This document shows positions 34,301-46,300 of a stretch of 64,000 nt of DNA, piece after piece. The notes below the pieces were generated by a model that was given only the letters and a program-made list of their open reading frames with translations, ran no database searches and was not told the DNA's origin. A program made the position numbers and the translations under genes. Source of the stretch: Apostichopus japonicus (lineage: Eukaryota; Echinodermata; Holothuroidea; Aspidochirotida; Stichopodidae); contig NC_092579.1 in NCBI RefSeq assembly GCF_037975245.1, forward strand, positions 13,564,678 to 13,628,677, written 5' to 3'. Each line of letters opens with the position of its first letter. Position 1 is the first letter of the stretch.

Positions 34301-37300
34301 CAACATTTTTTAAAATGTTTTTCAGTGAAATGTTCTCAAATGTTTTCCATAGTGCAATACTATATATTTTTCAATCCACAGCCGAAGAAATCCAAACCTA
34401 AAGTGGTTAAAGAGCTGCCAGAGGTTGGGTTAGATTCAGTTGGTGATATTTCCATCCTCCAAGGTTCACAGGGTGAAGTCCATGTCTTTGCCGATCCAGA
34501 CGACAATGTAACGATTCATCGACGCGATAAGAAAAGTGGAGTGGTGAGCGGAAAAAACAGGGCGGGGCAAAGCAAAATTCAGGTTTTCAAAAACCTGATG
34601 ACAGTCCAAAGAAATGACCAATTAAAACAGTTTAAAATAAAACAAAGAATTAATCTGTAGACTGGATTACAGGCAAAATTGAGCTGTTGAACACCAATTT
34701 GTTTCTTTTAACTAGTTTGATTTTCAAGAGGGATAGGAAGCAAGTGCCTCACCTTGCCTCCCCCCTCCCCCCCCCGACCATCTGTAGATGCCCATGAATG
34801 GTGGTGATGATTGCAAAATTGAGTACACAAATATTGACACAAAGAAGAAGAGTAGCTAAAGATGTTATTAACATCATTTTTGTGTGAGAAGAACTCGACG
34901 GTCTTTCTACATGGTAAACTTGTTTCATGAGTTAATTTGTGAAAGGCAAATTTAATTTGGTGAGAAATACTGAAGGAGTTATGCAATAATTTAAGTAATG
35001 AAACCTGCAGCAGCCAACCGACCAGCTAGTTGAAGGTGTTCTGATGTTACTTCATGTTTGTTGTGTCTATCTGTAAGATGCCCTCATGAGCAGTCCTCCT
35101 AACCACTGGGATTTATGCTGTGATTTGTGAACGAAAAATGAAAATATTTTAAAGGTTCACTTTTTATGTTTCTTTTACTTTTCAGACAAAGTCGTCAAAA
35201 GTGGTCCCCTCCTCTTCGTCAAAGAAACATGGCACATACACGGTAAAGTGGTCTTAACCTTTGACCCACCCGTAAAGAGACATGCTTGGTCTGCAGTTTT
35301 TGTTTATGATTCTCAGAGATTGAATTACCTTTCTGTTATTGAAAGAGAATAGAAGGGATAGGCTAGAAGGATATTTGAGTCAGTGGACCACAAATATAAT
35401 AATTCTTGTTCTTAAACTACCGAGCTAGATCCAATTTGTTGCCAGTTGTCAGGAATTCCTATTGTCTTCTTGGGTACCTTTGCATGTAAAATAAAGAAGA
35501 AGTAGATACACATAAACTCAGAAAGTCGTTAGGGAAGGGATTTTGGGAAATTAAAGCTTTTAATGTTCAAATGTAAGCAAAACAAGAGGGGGGAAAATTG
35601 ACATAACAATTTTAAAAAACGAAACTTTTTTGAAGTTATCTAAATATCTTGTCTTGTATGTGCAGAGTCTGTTACCTGATCCCATACTCTCCCTGCGGAA
35701 GATTGTCGGTTTCGGTGGATGCACTACTAAGGAAGCCCTTTGGGATCATACAGGTTCACATCTCGTGTATCCTTGCCATGCGGTGATCGTCACAATGAAC
35801 ATATCTAACGGTCACCAGAGGTTTTTCATTGGACACACTGACAAGGTAGGATGGGAATTGATAACTTTGTGATGCAAAGGGCACTAGATGTTCCATTTGA
35901 AAACAACAGTAATGATGGTTTGTCTGTTGTCCCTTTTTGGTTTAGTTTTGTCCTTCAAACGATGTGATTTCATCGATGGTTTGATCAGATTTCACCAGAA
36001 TGATTTTGTATAAATCCATTAAATGGGTGAAATAATTTATGACAGTGGCTCAAAATACAAAATCAATGTTTCTTCCTTTCACTGCATCAATAATAGCCAT
36101 CTTGTTGAAGGTGTATGAATAAAAATTTGCATTTGAAAAAAAAAAGTTTTGACAATTTGACTTTCAAACATGGCATTTTCTTAGTGTCTATCTGCAGCTA
36201 TATAAGTATAACATAGTGTGTGATGTTACAGAACTTGTGAAATTGCTGTATTCAATTTATAGTTTTCAGTCTGTAGAGAACCTTTACATCAAATGTAATT
36301 CGTTATTGTACAATCAAAACTACACAATATCATCATGTCCTATTCTATAACGGATCATGTGGGTACAAATCTAGGTAATTTTACCCCCAAAATTTTCAAA
36401 GTGTTCACTCATAATTTTCCATAATCTACCTTATTCCAAAAATATCTCCTTTTTGTTTCATTGCTGTTTTTAATTCAGTAATCATACCTCTAGGGGGGCA
36501 ATATTCTAGCTTTGTCATCCAAACTCAATATTTAAAACAGGAACAAAACAGTTGCCTGCATCAGTAGTCACATTTCACAAGAATACACCTTTAGTTAATA
36601 TGTAAATGAGAACCATGATGGTTTTCTTTCAAGGCTAAGGATATGTTTCTCTTACCATGGTTTTCCTTTCCTGACATTTATAGAGACACTTTGCCAAATA
36701 TAATGTTGGCATTTGAGTGTGTAATGACAGTTGGAGCTTCACCCAGAGCTAGCAGCTTGGAAGTCTTTATAATTCACACTGTTTCTCAATATTTTGTATT
36801 CCCTTCAATGCCAGGTTTGGGTCAAGCATCTGCTCCCCTCCTCAGCCCTCCACATGTGGCTAAACACTTATCCAATCAGATGCATAGCCTGCTTGTTAAC
36901 AACCTTTCTTCAATTGAAAAAATTTATTTGAATGCATGTTTCGTTCACGGCATAGCAGAATCAACAAAGGATATAAAAAATAAAAAATTCAATCTCTCGT
37001 AGGTTTCAGCATTGAGCTTTAACAGTTCCTGTACACTGTTAGCGTCAGCACAGACTGGAGCCCAGAGTGTGGTTCGTGTCTGGAGTTACCAGTCTGGGGA
37101 ATGCCTGGCTATGTTCAGAGCTGAGGCTCATTCACTTCATTGTTTAAGGTAAGACCAACTCTTCATCCAATTGAGTGGTGTGGTGGACTTAAAATCCTTC
37201 TCTAAAGGATTGTAATAATCAAGGAGCAAGATTAGATTCAAATTACCATAATTCCAATCATTCAATTTTGCCCTCTTCCCCGCCCTACCCTGCTTCTTCC

Positions 37301-40300
37301 CCCCTCCACTCCTTCCCTTTCTCCTTCCCCTCCTTTCCCCTCCCTTTCCCCCTCCTGCCTGTACTTCTTCCCCTGCTTCTCGCCTATCTTCTCCCCTCTT
37401 ACCCCTCCTTTCCCTGTTTCTCCCCCTCCTTTTCCCCCACCTTTTCTCCATCAGCAACATTGGTCACCTGCAGAGAAATGTTTGATTTACTGATATTGTT
37501 AGCCATGCTTTTACTTCGAACCTTGATATTGTGCTTCACAATAGTGTGTTTAAAATATGCCATTCTCAAACCAAGGAAAGAGACAATTGCAGCAGTTTTC
37601 TCTTTCTTCATAATCAGACATAAATTATACAATTTTATGCATCTTTTCTTGTACCATTGCTCAAAGGATGAATCATTCTCAAGGGAAACTTGGGGGGGGG
37701 GGGAGGGAGAGAGAGAAACTTTAATCTTTGTCTTCACTATTTGTTCCTCTCAGATATTGTTTTTGTGATTAAATACTAATTAATTTTTTTCTGTCAATTT
37801 TTGTAGTTTTTCCCGGTCTGGTGCTGTCTTGTGTGGAGTCGGTAAAGACAATCATGGTAAAAATGTGAGTATTTTAACCGCTGGATTACTTGTGCAGTGG
37901 AGCTCTGTCTTTTCTTTCATCAATTTAATTTCTCTTTGGTTTTTGGGATGCCGATCTGCTGGATTCAAACAGTGCACTTTAGGTTTTACTTACAAGAGAT
38001 AACTTTTAAATAAGATAATGTGGTTACACTTTACAGTGAAAGGATCATGTGGTATCATAGTGAAATGTTCTATGGGTAAATAATCTATTTCAAAAGAACA
38101 AAAAGGGAACAAATAGCATTTACTTATTTTGTGTTGAATTCTATTGTTGTTGCACATGTGGAGTTTCTACAAAGATAGGCTACATTAACTTACCCACACC
38201 TAACCATGTTTCAATTACATGTTATTATAAAAAATAAGAATAAATTTAAGTTTGTAAACGTTCAGCTTTTGTCAGACAATCCTTGTTTTTTTTTTTAATT
38301 GAATGTGATTAATAATGTTGACAATTGTCTGAGTTTAGCAAAGTTGCTTATGTGGGATGTACAATCACTCATCATGTTTTTAGTTAATGTTTGTGGAATG
38401 TAACCGCATAAATAAACAGGTAAAGATCCATGAAGGACCACAACATGTCTGTCTTCACTATGAAATAATAGGTTCCCCAAAAACAAATGGTACCAATTAA
38501 TTGTATGTGTTTGGTCTTAAGGTGATAATAGTTTTAAGAATACTGAAAAGAAGTACGTTTTTGATGCAGTCGGAATTAACAATTTTTTGTTGGTCCATGT
38601 TGTTCTTGAAGGCGCCATCTTGGTCCTTTTCTTCAACTCAGATAAAACAAACTGAGCTTAATATACATTTGTGAAGTACTTTATTATATGGTGTGTGTCA
38701 GAAGAAATAAACTCTGTTAATGGTATATCTTCCACAGCTGAAATCAAGATTAAATATTTTAAATGGTTCCTCTTGTCTCCTGTTGACAAATTAGGCAGAA
38801 CATTTTCATTCATAAGACAATGCAGGTACTTTGAATTTTGCAGCTCGTAATCGCCTGGCGTACGGCAAGAGTTCACAAAGGAGGGGAAGTGTCCGTCGTC
38901 GCTAAGGCCCATACAGATGTCGAAATCATCAGAATGAAAGTGACCCCTTTTGATGAATCCAGGTAATACTAATTTTGAATAGACGTTTAATAATTAATGT
39001 TGCCATGGCTTTATGGCTTTATTTTAATTAACCTTTTTTTTTGTTGTATTAATATTGGTGATGTGATTAAGAAATGTTATTTTAAAAATTTTGTGGAATT
39101 TGTTTGGTGCTAATATTCTATACTTTTGCTGGACATTCCAATGTCTAATTCCAATTTGTCTAACTTAAAATATGGTTGTCTAAGGCATATGTAATAAATT
39201 ATAAGTAATTTAGTTTTGCCAGACAAAAAACATCACTCATCTGCACCAAGTGGTGGTTTAAACATGTAATCTGGGCAAATGTCCCACAAAGCTGTTGTTA
39301 GGATTTATTATTTTGTTTAGGATAAACCATGTTCATATTTCATGTAAGATATGCTAGATTTTAACTGAGAAAAAGGCTTTAACCTAAGTTTTGCAAAATG
39401 AGAACAGAAATTGCTTTGAAGCATGTTACCACTACTAAATGTAAAGTAAAACCCCTTGAAATATTTCATTTAGAGCTATTACTGAGTCCCTGGAGTATAG
39501 ATGGAAGTTAATGAATTACCAGACTATCGTCAAATATCTCATTTGTGACACTGATTTTCTTCAGAATGGTTTCCTGTGGCCGAGATAATATTAGAATCTG
39601 GCGTTTGAGGAATGGTTCGTTACGATCAGCTCCTGTCAATGTTGGAGAATTCAATAGCACTGAATTTACAGATATATGCTTTGAAGCCGTTCCCCTCCAT
39701 GGACTTCAACCAGCTGATAAAATGTTGTAAGTACAACCTACTATGAGAAAGCATGTGATGTTCATGTGTTGTCCATGTGATGAACTTGTGATGTTCAATA
39801 AAAAGCAATAGAATTCATTACAGTTTTACTCGCCTCACTTGACAAGTATTAACCAGACTAGCAAAAGTGTCTTTGTTCAACCGTATGTAATGGTGAGAGA
39901 AAGTAATATTCCAGTGCCACCTATTTCCCGGATTAGCTGTTAATCTTGAAAGCTGTTTAATAGCCTTGAAAAAGAGAAAACTAAAGCAGTTATGCCAAAA
40001 CATAAGCTCAGTATCTTGAAATATTATAATTTAATATAATACACACACATTTGGTTGAGTACATGTTTTCTGGCATATCCATTTTTTTTTCTTCAGTTAT
40101 GCCTGCTCCAAGTCTGGTCACATATTTCAGATTGATTTTGCTAGAGTATCTGTGGTTCACATCAGGAGACTACTGCCATCTGGGAAACATGTTCAAGAAA
40201 AAAGCACATTTGGATCGGGTAAGAAATTCATCCAGTGGAAAATCATCTCACGTCAACAATGTTTATTTGTATATTTTCTAACAATCAAGAGGGATTGAAG

Positions 40301-43300
40301 ATATTCTTGTTTATCCTCACCAAAACAGCCTATTCTTTGGAATTGGTTGAAATATTAGGTCATCATAGGGAGAAATAAAGTTGTAAATTTTACCTTTTTG
40401 CTGAAGTTAAGACAGGATATATGCATACATATTTATGTAGAGTTGGCATGATTATGACTATACAAACTGCCTATCTACATGAAGAAAAAAAAAACTGTGT
40501 AAAGATATGTATACCACTGAGTACTGATCATTTATTATATGGCTTTTTGTTTAGCAGATAGGCTGACTTTTTGAAGCCAAGGGGAAAGTTGTAGAATTAC
40601 TTTATAAGGATAATAGATATATTAGATATGATATGAAGAGAAAAAGTTCTAGCAAATGAATTACAGACTCTTGTTTTAATTTTGACAGGTCCTGGTATTG
40701 CTATTAACTCTATGGCAATGAGCGAGGCTTTCTGCGTCACAGGATCAGATGATGGATTCCTTCGTCTTTGGCCTCTAGACTTTTCAAGCATTTTCTTGGA
40801 AGCAGGTGAATGATATTTATTTCTGGGATTGTAACAACAAAATTGCTTAAAAGCAATGCATTATTGGACAGGTATATGAAAAAATGTAAATTTGACTGTA
40901 CATTATTAGACAATTACCTCCATATCCAATTAAGAAGCTTCAGCTTGAGTGAAATCAATGATTTGTTTAATCACCTAAAGTCAGTCAATTGACTTTCAAA
41001 ATGAAGGATAGCTGTGTAAAACACTTTAATGACATTAATGATTTTAATTATTGAAAAATCTTAGAATACTTATGAATTGTTCGTAACTGGATGTCATCGA
41101 CAACTTGTATCAAGGATTTCACTGAAACCATATTTCAATTTTAGTTTACATATTTAAGTTTATTTAAGCACAAAATTAATTTTTTTCACTGAGAAACCTT
41201 TAGTCTTAGAAGAGCATTTCAATTGTTGAGCATATTTTAAAGGCTATTGTCTTGTAAATTGGCAAAGGTGTGGAAAATTCACTCTGTTATTTCATTTTTG
41301 TTGGCTTATGGCATCCATTCATTGGGATTTGGTTTCATATATGACTGATATCGTCAAGAGTGTGGTGGCCAATTGGCTAAGGCGTCGGACACGTGATCCA
41401 AGGATTGCTGGTTCGATTCCTGCCTAGTTCATTAGGTTGTGTCCTTGGGCAAGATGCTTTATCTCAATTGCCTCTCTCCACCCAGGGGTTAAATGGGTAC
41501 CTGTGAGGTAACTTGTCATTGGGCGCATTTATAACTGTAGCCGATTGGAGGGATTGTCTCTGGGACAGGTAATCATCGACCAGGGGTAATATAACGTCTG
41601 TAAAGTGCTTTGAGACCTATCGCTGGTATAAAGCACTATATAAAAATCAAATATCATTATCTGTTACTGTACTAACTATAGAATACTGTTGTGACATCAT
41701 AGCAGCATCCCCAGATGTAAATCATACGTTGAATATTCATAAGGGTTCTTACCATATCCTTACAGAACACGAAGGCCCAGTTACGGTGGTCGGTATCACA
41801 GTGGATGGCCTGAACATGCTGGCCGGTACCAGCACCGGTAATCTGGGCTACCTAGATGTCTCCACGAGGAACTACACAACTGTTATGAGATCTCATACAG
41901 GAAGAGTGCTCTGCATGTCGTTGGACCCGGTCAGACGACAGATGGCCACGGTGTCCGAGGACCACACCATCAGATTGTGGGATCTGGATTCATTACAGCA
42001 GGTGAGGGAGAGATGACAATGTTAATTAGGAAATCTAACTTGCTTTCTCTGTTGTATTCACCCTATCTGTGGCAATTAGCATCACATACAGTGGAGGAGC
42101 TTGGTGGTTTTCATGTTTCTGTTTCCAAACCCCTCAGGTAGTTAGATCATTATATCATGAAAAGAATATCTTTTGTACGAGAAAAGTTGGTGGCCTGATG
42201 TATGAATCCTTTCAGAGCCTTGAAGGTACTCTCTAACTTTTTTATATCTTCCTACATAGACCTTTTGTAGTAGATAAAGAGGAGGATTTCTAACAGTTCA
42301 TTCAATCATTCTGCTTTACAACAAGTGTTCCTTTACCTTAACATAAACAAGATGGCATCAATATTGTTCGTCAAAAACTGATAATTCATTGATCACATGT
42401 TTTGAGAAATTTTTCCTACTCTCCTATATATTTTTGTTGACTTACCTCTCAGATATAGTGTTATTAGAATGTAGCCTGCACTGCATTATCATTCATAACA
42501 TCATAGAAGTGGATTGTTTGCAAGTGGGTTTATCTTGAAACTGCTTTATATGGAGCTTAGGAGGTTACCTGGGGACTTGATTCAGGTTTTCAAGATTGTG
42601 TATGGTTTTGACAATTTATCCTTTACCGACTTTTTCATGTTTGCTAATAGTAGTTGTACTAGAGGTCATTGTCTTAAACTCCAAAAGTCACAAAGTCTCA
42701 CAGGTCTGAGTGTTTGTGTCTTCAGTTTTTTTTCTCTCTCCTATAGGGTCCTTGATGGGGACTTGAGTGTCCCTCCTGATCCTTTTTTGCTACTAAACTA
42801 AACTATATATTTACAGTCTTTTAAAATGTCTCCATGTTTATTTTTTTACTCTGTTCAGCTGTTTGATTTCCATTCACCTGTGGAGTGTCCAGTCTCGGTC
42901 TGCTACCATCCTACCATACAATCCTTCGCCTGTGGATTCGATAACGGTGTTGTCAGAATCTTCAGTGTCCAATCAACCAGTCTTATAGCAGAACTTAAGT
43001 GAGTGTTTGCTGTTGTTTTCATTGAAAGTTTACTTTGAATTTAGATATATAATGAAAATGTAGTTTATAGCTATTTTTGTAACTTAACTAGCAAGTAAAA
43101 TGCCATTTTGTGTCAACACTCATTTCATTTTGTTTATTTTATTTGTTCCATAACGATAGTACATAAATATATACTTGAATCAGTGAAAGTAGTACAACAT
43201 TTGTGTAAGGCAGTCTTTGAGGAAGCTTTCTGGCTTTAATAATGTAGAAAACTGCCATACAGGAAAGGAATTCGATATGAAAACAAACAAAAGACAAATT

Positions 43301-46300
43301 GTGTGTACTTCATAACACACAATAACATTTCAAAAAGTAATAACAAGATAAGATAAGATAAACTAAGAAGGATAAGTAGACGTTAATATAACATAGTAAC
43401 GTTATTACACACTCAATTCATTGCATGATTCATGCTGTCTTTACTCACCTGCTGCACCTTTCATTAAGATGCTAGCATAATGCACAATTAACATCCTTTG
43501 TTTCAGAAAGTTGATATGTTTTCAACTTATTTTTATTCTCTTAATTTATCTTCCCCTAAATTCCCCTGAATTCATATAAAATTGTAATCATTGTTGTATT
43601 TTTTTCCCTTTCTTTTTAAAATCTTGATCAGCTATTGCTGCCGGTTAGACTAGTTTTCTTTATAATTGATTGGCCTTTTGTATTCTCTAATCTCACAGAC
43701 AACACAAGGGATCGATTACCGGTCTCTTGTTCTCTCCCAACGGTGCCCGTCTCTGCTCCAGCTCATCCTCGGGTACGCTCGCTCTCTACGACGCCTCCGA
43801 CGATAGATACCCAGTGATGCGTCTCCTTGGTAACATGGTCGCTCGAGGGGAGGACAAGTTTGGACCCGATGCCCTGTCCGGGAGTGAAGATGGACGCCAT
43901 GTAGCGTTTGTCGGTCCATCTGAATTTGCAGTTACTGTGGTTGATGGCAAGAACCTGAATGAAGTAAGTTATATATTTCAATATTTTTTCATTTGTTTAA
44001 TTTTTGCTGTGAAGTACTGTGGATGTTATGAAACCTTGAAGGAATGATTCTCTGGGAAAGAAGAAAAGTTATATAATTTTTTTTTTTTTTATTGGAAGCT
44101 GGTGGATTGGTTTTGATGTGAAACTAACAGAGTTGCTTGCTGTGGTCATTTTAAGGGATGACTCATGTGTAACACTCAGATTTACGAAGATGGCATCTCG
44201 CTAAGGTAGTTTTTGCCTTTGAGATTTTTGAGGCTTACTAAGCCGTTGCTTGAAATGCTTATAAGTGTATCTGTTGATGCCATACGTAAGCTCTTTTATC
44301 TCTCTCTGTTAGTTTAATACTGGGGTGGGCAACCTACGTCCCGCGGGCCACATGCAGCCCGCCAGTGATTTTTTTGCGGCTAGTGAGATGTCTCAAGAAA
44401 AAGAAAAAAATTAATCTATTTTACATAATCACAAAAAACGAGCTAGCTACTTAAATTTATCGGCACTATAATGCTATCAGGTAGGCCAATTATCCCCATT
44501 AATTATCAACTGTACTGGATTGACATTATGTTTTTGTGAATACAGATTAAGTACACACACCTATTGCTTGAAAGTCCTCGGAATGAAAGGTTTGAAATCA
44601 ACAGCAGGTCGTTGGTTAGGTGCGGCCCAGTCAATTTTTTCACTCCTTATATCTGGCCCATTCATTCAAAAAGGTTGACCACCCCTGGTTTAATAGGATA
44701 AGTTACAGTCATTAAGGTTGTGTGAATAACAGGTCACTTTCTTCTGACCAAAATGAACTCTCTGACCACTTTACGTTACTGACTAGCACCATCCCGTCTT
44801 TCATCAGCCATTCTATTGACTCCTGTTTTACTCTTGCCATTATTTATCCAAGAATTACACTACTGGCAGTGTCTCCATTCAGATTAATCCTTTAGTTATT
44901 AACTTTATCATCCTGGCTCTAAATTGTTTTGTTTGCTAATCTGTTAAGTTTGTAGTTGTAAGATTCTGGAAAGTTCCAGGAGCAGCTGTGAAAATGTTCT
45001 CTTATGAATTTAATTCAAAAACTTTTCTCAGTACAGGCTTAATGATGGACATTTTCAATAATGTTCCTTTGTTGTTTTTTTTGGTTTGAAAAATTTCTTA
45101 GTGCAATTATTTTGTGATAGACATAAACACCCAATTTGAATATCTATTTAATATTTACATTTTCCTGTTTGAAATTACAGATATTAAGAATAGACATTTC
45201 TTCGATGGCTCCCGACTCAGATTCGCATGTTGTAGATTCTGCCATCAAGGTTCACTTCGCACCTGAAAAGACAAAGCAGTTATTAGTAGCCACTGCTAAC
45301 TGTAATCTGCTGAGGTTTGACGCTAAATCAGGAAGATTGTTAAATAAGGTAAGAAAAATGTATCACAGATGGAAATAATTTATAAAATCATTTGGTTACA
45401 AAGGGAAGAAAATAATAGATTGCAAGGAAAAACTTTATTCAACAAAGGGTCTTGGAAGGGGAGGAGGAGGGGGATTTGGGACTATATTACCCTTTCCAGG
45501 ATTGTAGCATTCTTGGTGGTCTTGTTACAAATTGAAGTGTTTAGCTTTAATGACTGGAACAGCTCTCACATAAAGGGGCAACAAATATGAATGTTGTTGC
45601 TCAGAAAGTGTTAATATCATACTTTAAAATATGAACATCTTGTTACCTAAAGCACTGTTGACAGAAATGAAATGTAATGATGTAATTTTGTTTCTCCATA
45701 TCTATGCATCACTGTATAGAAAGAGAATGCTGAGCTGCTTAAACCTGTCATTTTTGCTGAAGAAAAAGAGTCTTCTGCTTTGACTTATGTTATGCCAGCT
45801 TGTAGAATGAATGCCTGTTTTGCTGTACACGAAATAAAGTGATTTAAGAACCTGTTGAATTCATCTCCACCAGATATCTGGAGTTCATCGTTCAGGAATC
45901 ACAGGAGTTGATGTTTGTCACGACTGCAGACATCTCGCAACTGCTGGGGACAGGGTCGTCAAAATATGGGATTATCACATGAGATTGGATCTCAACTTTC
46001 AGGTGAGACTGAGTTTTTGTTTTTTTTCCCTTCATTCTGTGTGTGGAATTTTAGATCTCTACAGAAGAATGTAGTTGCTAGTTATTGCTTGAGCAGGTAA
46101 AAAATATATGTATATATAGATATTTATTCTTGAAAGGCTTCCAATATGTTATAAACGAACATGATGAGTTGAAATTTTGATTTATTTTAGAATATCTTGT
46201 AAACAGAATTGGATAAGTTTTTGTATTTTAAAAAAAGAAATAGAAGGGAGGAAAAATCTTAAAATAATGAACTGTGATTCAGCAGTGATCTGGTGGTGAT

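Larger units (their letters stand above)
32070..35242 (+). other. WDR90: WDR90 exons 4-7: K/S-rich linker
   Basis: Exons 32070-32208, 33097-33156, 34382-34543 and 35186-35242 encode residues 235-374. The sequence is basic and serine-rich (SPHAKKTRETSRKQ, PKKSKPKVVKELPE, TKSSKVVPSSSSKKH), with no fold recognised. Linkers of this kind between the CFA20 domain and the first propeller diverge strongly in the family, so these exons rest on splice sites and phase more than on similarity. Exons 5 (60 nt) and 7 (57 nt) are multiples of three with phase-0 ends, so either could be skipped without a frameshift. Confidence 0.85.

Noticed and set aside
36643-37002. 119-codon open frame before WDR90 exon 9
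   Set aside because: Lies in intron 8, ends exactly at the acceptor (tag), and does not match the family, whose sequence is supplied by exons 8 and 9.
37268-37768. 166-codon open frame on the plus strand and matching minus-strand frames
   Set aside because: Caused by the polypyrimidine tract in WDR90 intron 9; composition is purely Ser/Pro/Phe/Leu or Arg/Gly/Glu, with no domain.
41359-41425. Functional tRNA gene
   Set aside because: A and B boxes are present but no closed acceptor stem or proper anticodon arm; continues into a SINE body shared with another locus.
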